NCBI RefSeq assembly: GCF_932276165.1
Contig: NC_063983.1
Coordinates: 8,191,501 to 8,255,500 of the forward strand
Direction of reading: 5' to 3'
DNA length: 64,000 nucleotides
Origin: Plutella xylostella
Taxonomy: Eukaryota; Arthropoda; Insecta; Lepidoptera; Plutellidae
The notes beneath the pieces are model-generated. The model saw only the letters and a list, made by a program, of their open reading frames with translations. It ran no database searches and had not been told where the DNA came from. This document shows positions 33,301 to 44,059 of the stretch, piece after piece; positions within the stretch are counted from its first letter, which is position 1, and each line of letters opens with the position of its first letter. Made by a program: the position numbers and the translations under genes.

Positions 33301-36300
33301 CACTCCAACCTGAGAATATTCATCAAAGAAAAATTGAAGAGAAACTACACGTTTTGGTTAAAGTACGAAGCGAAAGGAACGTCCAATACACTTGCGCTTC
33401 ATTAATAAAAAGTTTCGTTAGTGAAAAAGCTAATTTCGTGCTATTGTTCTCAAGAACAGACGATGAATGTGGTAGACTGTTTAATATGGTGGAGAATGAT
33501 TTATCGGATGTTTGATGATAACATTAAAGTCCTTCCAGCTTCTAAGGTAATTAAAAAAGGAAAGAGTATTTTTTTCAAGTTCTAAGAGCCACTGCTGTAT
33601 TTTCGAAATATGGCTGATTAAAACTTTAACAAATTACGTAATTTTCATTATGTTACTTAAATTTTAGGTTGCCGAAAATATTAATTGTGCAGATAAACAT
33701 TATTTTATGTAGTTGGAACAAATTTGTCCTTTAAGTTCCTGAAATACGGATATTTCACTCTCCAGAGGTTCTCAAGTGTGATTTCATTAGTTATACAAAT
33801 AATAAAGATATCTCCAGTAAATTTTTTGACTAACTTGAAACCATAATGATTTATATGTAAGTTACTAAATTATTATTTTTAAATAAAACTGTTTTATTCC
33901 AAAACGCTGCCGCATATTTAATAGAATAACAACTATGTCACATCGTTTACCACTCTGTAACGATTGGTGTCTCCTGGTAGTCAACTTATTTTTGGTCGTT
34001 TATATGTTATGTTATAAATAGTGCAACTTTGGAAAAATCATATTAAATTTAGTCATTGATGTTAACGTCTATGCTGTTAATTTTTTACTGTAATTAGTAG
34101 CGAAAAAATATTTATAGCGAAAACAAGCTTCATTTTAGCTGAAATTGTGACAGAGTGGTAATAACTACTTAATAAATATTTTGTTATTACTAAAAATCCA
34201 TTCTTTCATATTTTTTCTAAAATGGTATTTTGTTTATTAACATATCAAAAAAGTTTCATTTTAATCGACGAAGACTATTTCGTTAAAATAAAATAAAAGA
34301 TTCTGTGACGAAGGTGTAATTTTCTTTGCCTTATCCACGTATTATGTTCTGAAAATATTGAAAAAATACTTAAACTTCGCGGCCAACCACCTTTTTCGAT
34401 AGAATAGAAATGTAGCTATCATAAAAATTATAAGAGTTCACCAAAAAGCTAAAGTTATTTTTTTCAAATGCGGGATAATTTTTTATCCATTATGTAGGTT
34501 AAAAAGAAGAACTGCCCAACTAACTAATATATCCTCAATAATCCTAAACTACAATGTCCTCAATAATCCTTCTGCTCCCCACTACTTACGGTGCAAGTTC
34601 ACCTACTTGTGCTCCCACGGCCGTGCTTTGCGATCACAGGAGAATAAGATGCTGAGTGTACCGTCACATAATAGTGCCACCTACAGAGATTCATTCGCGA
34701 TTAAAGCGGTGAATCTATGGAATGCATTGCCTATGGATGTAAGATTATCATCATCACCTAACGCATTTAAAAATAATTTGAAAAGATATTATTTCACGAC
34801 CTTAGGTTGGTAGAAATTTATAGGTAGGTAGTTAGTATAAATTTATTTATTTTAGTATATATCTATTTATAATATATATTATTAATTGTGTAAATATATA
34901 TTTATTATAGATAATTTGTATATATGATTCTAAAATATGTACCTACTTTATGTGTAAATATTAGAAAATTGGTTTTGTTAGATACTTTTGTATACAACAA
35001 TAAATTTAGTTATTAAGAGTTTAGCCACTTGTGTCCTTACCTCCAGGGTTGACTGGAAGAGATCGCGTTGAGGCGATAAGTCCGCCCTTGTATACTAGTC
35101 TAGTTTAATTCTCTCCATTTTTTTTTTACTGTTATACCTATGTATATTGTATACAATAAAGTGTTTAAATAAATAATATAGAGAAAGTCAACACATTTAA
35201 GTTATTAGGCATACATTTAGATACTCATTTAAACTGGAAATGTCACGTACAAATAATTAAAAGCAAATTGTCCCAAGTCCCAATTCATCTATTCCCTAGG
35301 TATACTAAAAGTTAACACCAACATAAACACTGCTCTCACAGCATACTATGCATGTGGGAGTGGAACAGAACGCAAGATGAAGGATGTAACCATGACGACG
35401 AATAACAGAGAGAGAAAAAGACGTAAAGACGAAAAGACGATGTCGATATTTCTTTGATTTTATTTTAACCGTGTAAATAAATGTGGATTAAATACTACCA
35501 TCTTATCTAATTCCTACAAATTGGGGGCTCGTTGGGATAATAAATATAAGAAATATCGGAGATGACGGCGCAAAAAAGACGATGAAGAAGACAGAACGGC
35601 AAGCGGCAGGAGGCCATTTTTGAAAATAACACGAATGACAGCGAAAAATTTTCAATAAAATTTTTCTTCGCTTCAACGACGACTTCGGGTCTGAGCATCT
35701 ACCAACCTAAGACGAAAAGACGTAACGAAGACGATAGGAAGATGCCCAGGACGACGACGACGGAGGAAGGCGCGGAGAGAAGTGGAACATCACGACCGCT
35801 GATATACACGGAGGAAATGGTACGCAAATTCAGTGGGCAGGACCAGACCGATTCCGCAGCACGGTGGGCGCAAGAAGTCGATGACAACGCCGAGATCTTC
35901 GGGTGGACAGAGTTGCAGCGGCTGATCGTGGGGCGCAGGTCACTGACGGGTACGGCGGCACTCTGGCTTCGATCGGAAAGACCCTTTAAGATGCTGTAGA
36001 CTCTAAGACCATTAACGAGATGATGAGCAGCAGAAAGAAGAAGCCTGATGAAAGTTGCTTGGAATATTTTTATATTATGAAAGAGTTGGGTAAACGAGGG
36101 AAGATGGATGATTATGTTACCATCAAATATATAGTGGACGGTATAGTGGACCATGAGCTAAACAAAGTGATGTTACACAGTGCCACGTCATATTCAGAGT
36201 TGAAAGAGCAACTAAGAATTTATGAAATTGTGAAGGAAAAGACGAAGGGCGAGAGTCAGCATTATGCGTCTATGAGGGTATCGACGGCGCACACTAATAA

Positions 36301-39300
36301 ACGATGCTTTAGCTGTGAAGATTCCAACCATGTCTCAGTGAACTGTCCAAAAAAGCAGATAGGTGCGAAGTGTTTCCGATGTAACGAATTTGGGCATATC
36401 TCAACCGCATGCCCTGAAGGAGGACAAGTTCAAGGTCAGGCATCAACATCAACAGAAACAACCGATGAAAGCGCTACGGGTGGCATCGCTAACTTCAATA
36501 CGGATTCAAGACGAACGATGTTCACGGTGGGAACAGGCGATGGCAGCGCTACGACGGACTTCATGACGGGCTCACGAGAGAGCAGCGGAAACGGAAATCA
36601 AAAGATGTCGGTAATGTCAATCAGGATAGAGAAGGCAGCCACAGACGATGAGCATGAAGAAAAAGACAGCCATAGATACGAATCATGCGAAGAAGAACTG
36701 AGTGAAAATCAAAAAGTGTCAATGTCAAAGAGCAACTGTCAAGACGTTGTAAACAAACAAGATTTACAGAATGTAAGGGAGAAACGGATGGACATCTGCG
36801 AAAACTCTGTAAGTAAGTTTATTGATAACGGAAGTGACGATAACCTAATTGGAGACGATGTGTATTCCCAGATACGGATTGTAAAAAACGACGATGACAT
36901 GAAGATTACGAGAGATATAACGAGGATGATGTTAAAGTTAAGAAATCAAGTGGGAACGAGGCGAAGAAGGGTAAGAAGGCGAGTGACACATGAGAGAAGA
37001 AAGATAAGAAGAGAAGCGATACACGAGATAAAAAAGATGAAAAGAAAGAGGGAAAAGAAGATGAAACGCAAGAAGACAAGAAAGAAGAAAAGAAAGGAAG
37101 TGATACTGGGGGAAAGAAAGATAAAATAGATGATGAACGAACGATGACGAATGTGTGTGTTTTAAGTTGTAATGCCGTATTTGTTTATTATTATTATTAT
37201 TAGTTAAGGTGTAAATATCGTTTAAGTTGTTTTTAAATGCACATGCTGAGGGCAGCATGTATGCAGGATGGCCGAGTGTGGGAGTGGAACAGAACGCAAG
37301 ATGAAGGATGTAACCATGACGACGAATAACAGAGAGAGAAAAAGAGGTAAAGACGAAAAGAGGATGTCGATATTTCTTTGATTTTATTTTAACCGTGTAA
37401 ATAAATGTGGATTAAATACTACCATCTTATCTAATTCCTACATGCATATGCAAATGCATGGTTAAGTTATGGCGTCATTCTATGGGGTGATAGTGTAGAC
37501 GTACATGACCTATTTGTTCTACAAAAAAGATGTCTCCGGATCATAGCAAATCTTCAAAACACAACTAGCTGTAAACCATTTTTCATCAAACATAAAATAC
37601 TTTCACTACCCTCATTATATATCTTCGAAATAGCCAAGTTTGTAAGGAACAATATGCAGTTATTCAAACAGGTAAACGAAGTCCATAAAATTAACACTAG
37701 GAACAAAAATCAACTATCAGTGCCACAATCTAATATGCAAATTTTTAACAATAGCCCATATTTTAAATGCATCAAAATCTATAATAAACTTCCAACCTTC
37801 ATTAAATCTGAATTAAACTATAGTAAATTCACTTCCAAATTAAAAACTCTACTAACACAGAAATGCTATTACTCAGTAAATGAATACCTACTTGAAAATT
37901 TAAATAACTAACTATAAATACCTATATCTTTATTATGAAAAAATTGTTTATTGATTCTATTATTACTTACTTCATGTTAAAGATTGTAATATTACGAATG
38001 TTAAAATTTTATATAGATTTTATATCTTTATTATGTAAGCAAATACCTAAAAATTTGTTACTTTGTACTTAGAATATTATTACCTAGATATAAGAATTCA
38101 ACTTGCTATGCTATGGGCACTATGTTAAGGACCATGTGTACATAATATTAAGACCAATGTAAAACTTACATAGTTGCAATAAATATATTACTATTACTAC
38201 ATTTTAGCGTTCTGCAGGGCGTCTTTAGAAACAAAAGACGCATGTAAAAACAAAAGACAGCTAACTACTTACATGTTTAAGAAACAAAAGACAGACGCAA
38301 AGAAACAAAAGACAGCCACTCACATTTAGCGTTGACCCGTGCGGCGCGCACGGCGGCGGCGGTGGCGGGCGCGGAGGCGGCGCGGCCCACGGGCACGGCG
38401 CCCGCGTAGCGCACCTCGGAGCGCGCCGCCGCGCCCGACTCGCGCCACCAGCCCTCCCCCTCGTGCTCTGCCAGCGCCCACTCTTCGCATAGCTCTGGGG
38501 AGGGAGATTGGTGGATGTAAAGGCAAAAAGTTTAGGTTATAGGTAAACAAAAATATTACTGCCCGCTGCACCGACGACTTTAAGCAGGTAGTTGGTAGTG
38601 GCTGGATAAGGCCGAGGACGAAGTGTTGTGGCGCTCCCGGGGAGTAGAGGCCTATGTCCAGCAGTGGATGATTATTGGCTGATAATGATGATAATGACAC
38701 AAATATTGAGGACAAGCAGTTGCCCGCGAGCTCCGAAGATAGTATTCCCATGGGAATTCTGGCACCACCCAAATAAGTACAAACGAGAGAACCTCCCGAA
38801 CCCGATAATATATGTAAGTGTAAGTAAGTACCTACCTACTAAAGTATTTTACAATGTAGCTAGCATCGTAGCATCGCACAATATGACTTACTTAAGTTTA
38901 AAAACCTCTTTAATCACTGACCTACATAATAAAAATAGTGATAATATTTCAATAAGCTCACTGTTGCAAGTTCTACGAACTGGCTTTAATGTTTAGTTGA
39001 AAAAACTTATAAGCATTATGAAATTTATGTTGATTATTATTTTGTTTGTGGCTTCAGTACCAATAAGAAATATTATTAATTATATTATAGGTCATTAATT
39101 ATAGTCAGAGGTGACTCCCAAGCAAGCCACCCGTTTTTCGTCACAGAGAAAAAGCACTATGGAATTAGTGGTATTTTATTATATCCATGACAAGCGCACG
39201 CGCATCGTAAACTTCAGCTTTAATGTTTTCTCTGAAAAATACCCACTATGGTAAGTAAGTATCGACCTATGACCTACTTCGTACCTACAAATAAAACCTG

Positions 39301-42300
39301 ACCCTCAGAGTGACAAGTGACAATGCTACCTGTGAGGGTAAGTTTTCTTTGCCTCAAACATTACCTACCTCAGTAAATATCTACGGACAGTCTGATAAGT
39401 ATAGGTATATAATATACTACCAACTAGGAACACTCAATATTCCTCAGATGTAAATGTCGGTACCAGCCGGTACCACATGGCCAATGGTCATCAATCAAAC
39501 TTCAATCCGCGCCCGCTCTCCCCTGATCGTAGCGGCGGCGGCGGGGTAACAACCGCTCTGATAAATACTTTTTTCCTCCATTCATTACTGAGATAATTGT
39601 AAATTATTCATTATTAGCCTTTTACCGGTACTTTATACAACAGTGTATCCGTTTGTTTTGATTGTTTGTACGCATTTATTGTATTATTTTTATAAATTAA
39701 CATGTTTGGAATCAGCAAACTATTTTTCAGTCTGTTTCACTTTTAAACCCTTGAAAGATAAATAAGTTTTTGATTTGACACTGGATCGGTTATAGTTATA
39801 ATTTACGAAAGCTCTACTATCCTAATCCTCCTAACTTAATATTATAAATGCGAAAGTAACTGTGTCTGTCTGTCTGTCTGTCTGTCTGTTACTCTTTCAC
39901 GCCAAAACTACTGAACGGATTTGAATGAAATTTTGTATGCAGATAGTCTAGACCCTGAGAAAGAACATAGGCTACTTTTTATCCCGGAATTCCCGCGGGA
40001 AAACTTTTTAAGGCGAAGCGAAGCGCGCGGGAACAGCTATGTATAATATAGATCACACATTGTGTATACATAGGTACATATACAGGACCTCCTGCTGACT
40101 CCTGATCAGCGGATATAAAATATAGTTTGATTATTTGATACCCAGATCTAAGACTACTTGGTGTCGCCACAGTGATAATCGAGCGAGTGCTAGCAGGTAC
40201 CTACATGAAACATGAATAATCGGCAATTTTCTAGACCCTGCACCGTGTTATTAGGGACCGCCATTATACATAGCTGTTCCTAGACCAGTCTTGCAAATGG
40301 TTTGATACGTTTAGCTGACTAAATGTAGCCTAGGTATACCTAGTCATACCTCAGATTTCTATTTAAAAATCTAACATTGGTCTTTTGACAATTGTAGCTT
40401 ATAGTAAGTAGGTATATACTGATATTACGTAATTTAAAAAAATCTGTTTTTCAGCTGAAAAATACTTGGTACAAATTCTGATAGATTTCCCTGTAGAACT
40501 ATTAATCATTTATCTACGAGTTGCATGGTAGGCCACTATGTACTTATAGGTTTAATGTATTTAACTAAGTGGCGCCACCAAACTAGCTCTAATGTAAGCG
40601 GAGTTAATGTATACTTGATCTAGTCAATGATAGTTGACAAATTGACCCGACACCCTTTCACCAGTTTTATAATGATGTTAAGTTTATCTCGTTTATATCC
40701 AATTATAATCACGAGCTAATAGGGTGGTTATCTGATGCAACGTTTAATTTGAAATAACTTTAACTATCGTGCAAATCTACGTTTTATACCTGATTGGTTG
40801 TGTGGAAAGTTGTAAAAAATATATAATCATCAGCCAATAGTCATCCATTGCTGGACATAGGCCTCTCCCAAGGAGCGCCACAACACTCGGTCCTCGGCCT
40901 TCCTCATCCAACCACTACCCGCCACCCGCCTAAGGTCGTCAGTCCAGCGGGCAGGAGGGCGTCCCACGCTGCGTTTGCCTGTTCGTGGTCTCCACTCGAG
41001 AACTCGTCTACCCCAACGGTTATCGGTTCTTCGGCAGATATGACCAGCCCACTGCCACTTCAGCTTGCATATTTTGACAGCTATGTCGGTAACCTTAGTC
41101 CTCTGACGGATAACCTCATTTCTGATACGATCCATCAGAGAAACCCCAAGCATAGCTCTCTCCATAGCTCGCTGAGCGACTTTAAATCGGTGGACCAGTC
41201 CTACCGTCAGTGTCCACGTCTCCATTGATACCCAAATAATTTAATTAACCCTTTCTACGAGCGCTAACTCCACAAGCGAGACACAATATATTTTTAATTG
41301 TATCTGATTTCACGGGACTCAATTAAGCTGAACTACGCAATATGTAAATAAACAAACCCCGAAATAGACTAACTTGAACTCCCAACATGACCCAAAATCA
41401 TTGACACATTTCGTCCACAACTGATAAGCCATTTCGCTCCCGTGTCGGTACCACCCCGTCTCATCTTCTCAGACCTTTGCTGCCCTGGTCTCGCCTTATC
41501 TTCAGATACTACGCCTAATATTAACTCTTGCCCCAGATGGACTATCATACGCACTGTCTGGCCTAGATAAAGGCGAATGTCGGGAAATAGCTACGCAAAT
41601 GCCACTATTCGCGAGATAAAAGACACTTGTTTGCAAATATTGTGCACGTATGTTAGTTAGCGCTGGTACTGTTGCGTCAGTTATGTTTGCAATCTAACAA
41701 TCTATAAATTTGTGTCTATGGCTATCTACGTTGTTTTGTCAATAGACTGGTTAACTTATTGTTTAATTCAGGGGTTAAACAATATACCCAACAGCTGCCT
41801 TAACTGTGGCGTCAATGAATTTATAATCGAAGTTTTTAATAACTACCTCCACTATAAATACCTATGTGTGCCATAGGTTGTTTGGAAGAGATCGGAGAGG
41901 ACAATTTTTCTTGGTACTTAAGTATACAAATAAATTGTACATCTCTATCTATCTTCAGGTACCTACCTAGAGGTACTGTAGCAGCTATGACTGTGTAATA
42001 TGTGTGTGTACGAATTTAGAAAAAGGGATGGCTCAAGTTGTGCTGATCATACTTCATCTACAATGAAAGGAAACCCTTAAGAAAACTTAAGCTTTTCCAC
42101 GTTGAGTACTTATAGAAACTTTCATCAGATCAGCAAGGAACAAGTTCGCTCATACATGTGGGTCAAATGAAAGCTCCGTAAGCCGTCCCGACACATCGTT
42201 ATTCGCACTGCGTTAACATTCCTAAGCTGCATTCGCTAGCCGCCGCAAAAACTACGTCTACCTACAACTTAGCGGAAAATGGCCGATGGAAGCGATACAA

Positions 42301-43383
42301 CGGGTTGACAAGTTCAGAAACTCGAGCTGGTGGGTTTTTTATCGTAGTCTGATCCGGATCTGCTGGCGAGAGCTCCTAATTCCGTAGTAATTAGAGAGAA
42401 AACTGCAGCCGAGCTGGATTCAGACGTCTATTTCAGAACGCAGCGAGGCGCTTTCCGCGATACAGCGCTGCCAACTTGAGAACGTTTACTTAATTAAGAC
42501 GTAAAAGTTTAAGGCGGGAATTTTCTAGGAGTAGAGCAAAACTTTTCAAACTTTTTTTGGCGGATATAATTATCTTGCGATGATGTAAATTTTCACAATT
42601 TTGTATTTTATAAAATAGGTGTTAGAAACTGAATAGCAGTAGCATTCAAAATTTAAATTGTGCGCAAACTGTAAATCCAACCGTTATGAGACTGAAGACT
42701 GACTCGATCAATCCACAAATAGGTACCTACCTAAATAATAGCCGCTTTTTAGTTAAGTAGTACTAGTAGTAGGTACCTAGATATTTAGATCTACCTACAA
42801 CAACATTTATATGACCCATAAATTTAAATCTTACCACCGTCCACCATAAATATATAGTTACTTAACTAAGTAAATAGTTAGGTCATAGACATAGACTAAA
42901 GGTACAGTCAACAATAGGAGGTAGGGTAGGTACTATGTACCTTACCTACTTACTGCTACAATGGAAGAGCAAGATATTTCATGTGACATTTCTTTATTTA
43001 CTTAATTGATTGTTGTGTACCGCGCCTTCAATATAGCTGACCGCTTCTATCTACCTAAGCTGTACTCGGGTCGTTTCTTTGCTGCAACATAGATCGTGGT
43101 CGGAAACATCCAATATTTATTATTCTAACGAGCATTGTAAATTTTCGACTGAGTTTTACGGTCATCTTCAGTGAATCGTAGTAGTCTTTTATACCTATGC
43201 ACAAGTTTGTAAAGGTTGACTTTATGCTACATTTTACTTAAAATATTACCTACTAATTTATAGAGAATTATGGTAGTATTTAGTTATAAATAGGTACTTA
43301 AGTACCTATTAATTTAAAATTAACTTCAACTTACTCTTGTGTTTGGAGTGAGTTTTCCACATTTTCCTCAGGAGCGTAGTCAT
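27362..43383 (-). CDS. LDLRAP1: LDLRAP1/ARH-like PTB-domain endocytic adapter
   Basis: The exons, in gene order, are 43335-43383, 38324-38494, 28904-29009, 28283-28448, 27892-27948 and 27362-27454, giving 642 nt and 213 residues. All junctions are GT-AG and phases match throughout. The start MTTLLRKMWKTHSKHK leads into LCEEWALAEHEGEGWWRES. A phosphotyrosine-binding domain spans roughly residues 40-155: SEVRYAGAVPVG, NKKLQKVELDISPRGVVVTD, NVLSVSIYRISFCSADAAN, HVFVCSRRRYARALALALAH and AFNDAYQ. The pattern KKLQKV..SPRG..D...SIYRIS matches ARH as I recall it. ARH binds FxNPxY tails of LDL-receptor family proteins and couples them to clathrin and AP-2, so a lipoprotein or vitellogenin uptake role is plausible. 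The acidic tail (DDDEEEADEAADTEQW) may serve clathrin or AP-2 contact, but no classic LLDLE box is visible. Introns 2 and 3 hold duplicated pieces of its own exons. Confidence 0.88.
27655..27865. repeat. Common dispersed repeat (TATAAATGCGAAAGT type)
   Basis: It starts ATTATAAATGCGAAAGTTTG, has a GTGTGT microsatellite, then TTCTTCACGTCAATTGG and ends GGCTACTTTTTATTGCGG and GGCGAAACGAAGCTAGCG. It is the same family as 39840-40035. It may be a Helitron-like or MINE-like element, but the class is uncertain. Confidence 0.6.
28498..28870 (-). repeat. Scattered copies of LDLRAP1 exon 3/exon 4 splice junctions
   Basis: Within intron 3 short pieces of the flanking exons recur. TTCTGCAGCTTCTTGTTAGG (28498-28520) repeats the 5' part of exon 3 with its acceptor. 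GAAGGTCTCACCGGTAGATG (near 28690-28706) repeats the exon 3 donor junction. AGAAGGAGATCCTGGG (near 28641-28656) and AGAACGAGATCCTGGG (near 28842-28857) repeat the exon 4 acceptor junction. Blocks such as GGAATCGATCTTAAGATCTG occur twice between them. Confidence 0.75.
29036..29150. repeat. Dispersed lepidopteran repeat fragment
   Basis: ATCATGACCCATCATGTCTC, then CTGCTGGGGCACGGGTCTCC and CACCACGCTGGCCTAGTGCG, resembles a widespread LINE 3' end (catcat... and the 'ccaccacgctggccaa' block). No coding remains. Confidence 0.5.
30015..30189 (-). pseudogene. Truncated LDLRAP1 exon 2 copy A
   Basis: It keeps the PTB start (SEVRYAGAVPVG through AARVNAK) but the first third of the exon is replaced by a shared filler (TATACCG/ACGCCGGTACATGGGTCTCC) with a TTTAG acceptor-like end. 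The donor is damaged (GTCAGT). The 175-base length gives entry phase 0, whereas exon 1 ends in phase 1, so inclusion would break the frame. Confidence 0.8.
30492..30664 (-). pseudogene. Truncated LDLRAP1 exon 2 copy B
   Basis: It has the same plan as copy A but a consensus donor (GTGAGT). A one-base difference in the GGGTCGGGGGGGCGG run shifts the frame inside the copy. The filler ends at CATCTTTAG. Confidence 0.8.
30839..31013 (-). pseudogene. Truncated LDLRAP1 exon 2 copy C
   Basis: This is the best preserved copy. It has the GTGAGT donor, an open frame across all 58 codons and a CGTCTTTAG acceptor-like end. Entry phase is 0, so joining to exon 1 (phase 1) would be out of frame. It is the copy nearest the transposon nest that separates it from the true exon 2. 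Confidence 0.8.
31263..32294 (+). pseudogene. LINE A reverse transcriptase, 5' part
   Basis: The frame has 343 codons and is open upstream to about 31175. It includes KFRPIALLSVISKIYEKAM, HGFRKRHSTTLAVY, GLLLDLSKAYDKVSHKILL and IPQGSFLGCILFLVYINDLS. A frameshift or stop follows at 32294, after which ILFADDISILL and NLEINILKTKM continue in another frame until the DNA transposon at 32502. A GC-rich insertion of Pro/Ala codons (SPAAAAGSPAPPHSPASPRA) near residues 70-95 is unlike the rest of the AT-rich frame. It is Jockey-superfamily, broken and inactive. Confidence 0.8.
32502..34517. mobile_element. 2-kb DNA transposon without transposase
   Basis: The inverted ends of 28 bases begin GGGCAGTTCTTCTTTTTAA. 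AACT precedes the left end (32498-32501) and follows the right end (34518-34521), which restores the LINE reading when one copy is removed, so the target duplication is 4 bp. The interior is AT-rich. It repeats a motif like GTGACAGAGTGGTAA in both orientations near 32675, 33280, 33945 and 34145. The longest frame (89 codons at 33246) matches nothing I know. A 4-bp duplication is unusual for the common insect superfamilies, so I leave the class open. Confidence 0.75.
34531..35174 (+). mobile_element. LINE B 3' fragment
   Basis: It is flanked by AATAT on both sides (34526-34530 and 35175-35179). It encodes the last part of a CR1/Jockey-type LINE protein (TYRDSFAIKAVNLWNALPMD, NAFKNNLKRYYF) to the stop at 34811, then the typical 3' tail GCGATAAGTCCGCCCTTG, and ends in AATAAAGTG and ATAAATAAT. 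Confidence 0.8.
35353..37442 (+). mobile_element. LTR retrotransposon with gag and no pol
   Basis: Two 166-bp terminal repeats (35353-35518 and 37277-37442) begin TGTGGGAG and end CCTACA and differ at very few positions, so insertion is recent. TGCA flanks both ends. Just inside the left repeat, TTGGGGGCTCGTTGGGAT (35521-35538) looks like a primer-binding site for tRNA-Pro. Only a gag-like region follows; protease, reverse transcriptase and integrase are absent over the 1.76 kb interior. It would depend on a relative for mobility. It interrupts LINE A. Confidence 0.85.
35742..37129 (+). pseudogene. gag-like protein with two CCHC zinc knuckles
   Basis: A first frame (35742-35999) carries the N-terminal region (YTEEMVRKFSGQDQTDSA, WLRSERPFK). 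A second frame one base back (to 37129) continues DAVDSKTINEMMSSRKK and LEYFYIMKELGK. Two knuckles follow, CFSCEDSNHVSVNC and CFRCNEFGHISTAC, then an acidic and finally a strongly basic Lys/Arg tail. The join at 35987-36000 needs a -1 shift but shows no usable slippery heptamer in phase, so I read it as a mutation. It is a structural protein of the LTR element. Confidence 0.75.
37654..37911 (+). pseudogene. LINE A C-terminal region
   Basis: It continues LINE A after the LTR element. The frame from about 37500 reads LQKRCLRIIANLQNTT and ILSLPSLYIFEIAKFVRN, then at 37654 the end part with IYNKLPTFIKSEL and CYYSVNEYLLE, and the stop at 37911. The C-terminal half of the LINE polyprotein is otherwise undamaged. 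Confidence 0.75.
38592..38696 (+). repeat. RTE-like LINE 3' end
   Basis: It carries GAAGTGTTGTGGCGCTCCC and GGCCTATGTCCAGCAGTGGA, followed by a GATAATGATGATAATGA tail, in intron 1 of the LDLRAP1-like gene, about 100 bases upstream (in gene sense) of exon 2. Confidence 0.75.
39840..40035. repeat. Common dispersed repeat with (GTCT)n
   Basis: It begins ATTATAAATGCGAAAGTAAC, has six GTCT repeats, TACTGAACGGATTTGAATG, CATAGGCTACTTTTTATCCC and GGCGAAGCGAAGCGCGCGG. It is the same family as 27655-27865 and very common in Lepidoptera. Confidence 0.7.
40823..41226 (-). mobile_element. RTE-like LINE 3' fragment with intact frame
   Basis: A minus-strand frame of 131 codons to the stop at 40830 reads RAMLGVSLMDRIRNEVIRQR, KLKWQWAGHICRRTDNRW, VLEWRPRTGKRSVGRPPARW and ends in VQQWMTIG. 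This is the C-terminus of an RTE-type endonuclease/reverse transcriptase. It is 5'-truncated but otherwise undamaged, so it is younger than the other RTE pieces here. Confidence 0.8.
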
Positions 43384-43524
43384 TTTCCGTTTAAGTATTT
43401 ACTACAAACGAATACGGAACAAAAACAAAAGAAACTAAATAATTTTAAATTAAAACTTTCATAAACAAACTGTTCTAAAATTTTACCGCCAATTTCTTTT
43501 TCTTTTTTACGGACAGGCAACTAT

Positions 43525-43534
43525 TCTCGCGAGA
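43525..43534. promoter_or_regulatory. TCTCGCGAGA palindrome, candidate promoter element
   Basis: The perfect 10-base palindrome TCTCGCGAGA lies about 140 bases upstream of the LDLRAP1-like ATG in a locally CpG-rich patch. In vertebrates this motif is a strong promoter element bound by BANP. Whether an insect factor uses it is not known to me. Confidence 0.35.
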
Positions 43535-44059
43535 TGTCTTTGATTGACTGCAGCGCGCGGTCGGTGGGCTGGCTGCTTCGTGATTGCAACCCTCCGCCTG
43601 GGACATAGCCGTATGAAACGCGTTATCAATCAAACCACATATAAGTACTTACCTATAAATAGACATGAAATAGACCTAACCGTGCACAACGTATACTACA
43701 CATTCTATTAAATGGGTACTAGGTACCTCAGATAGGTACTGTTTTTTGTTTGTGAGTACATCGGCATCGGTTATCTGTGTTCTGTGTTTCATTAATGTTT
43801 GTCAAACTTATTTTTCCCGCCCAAACTAACACTAAACGAGTGCAATGATGCAAAACGCTGCAAATCAACATCATATTCTGATGCAATAAGGGCACAGCAA
43901 GTTCTCAGCAAACGCACTTCCCACCATAATTTCACCAATACTGGTTTAGGTTCAAGGTCCCTCTTCCAAGAAAACACTACTTTTTTCTCCCGGTAATTTC
44001 ATACCTACATTACCTTTAAATTTCGAACAAAAACGTTGAATGTGATTATTGCACGAACT

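Larger units (their letters stand above)
31170..38199 (+). mobile_element. LINE A, interrupted three times
   Basis: The segments are 31170-32501, 34518-34530, 35180-35352 and 37447-38199. Joining them restores a continuous LINE reading (for example DLQL|TN|IEKVNTFKLLG across two insertions). It is 5'-truncated, has reverse-transcriptase and C-terminal parts, and ends after AATAAATATATT near 38180. It lies opposite in sense to the host gene LDLRAP1. Inside it sit a DNA transposon, LINE B and an LTR element, each with its own target duplication. Confidence 0.8.
38700..43334. other. LDLRAP1-like intron 1
   Basis: Mostly unique AT-rich intron. It contains the dispersed repeats at 39840-40035 and 40823-41226. 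No further exon with compatible phase and donor/acceptor was found between exon 2 and exon 1. Confidence 0.5.

Noticed and set aside
35980..36000. Programmed -1 frameshift at CCCTTTA in the gag-like region
   Set aside because: The heptamer is not in the X XXY YYZ phase of the first frame, and the -1 frame has a TAA directly after it, so slippage there would stop.
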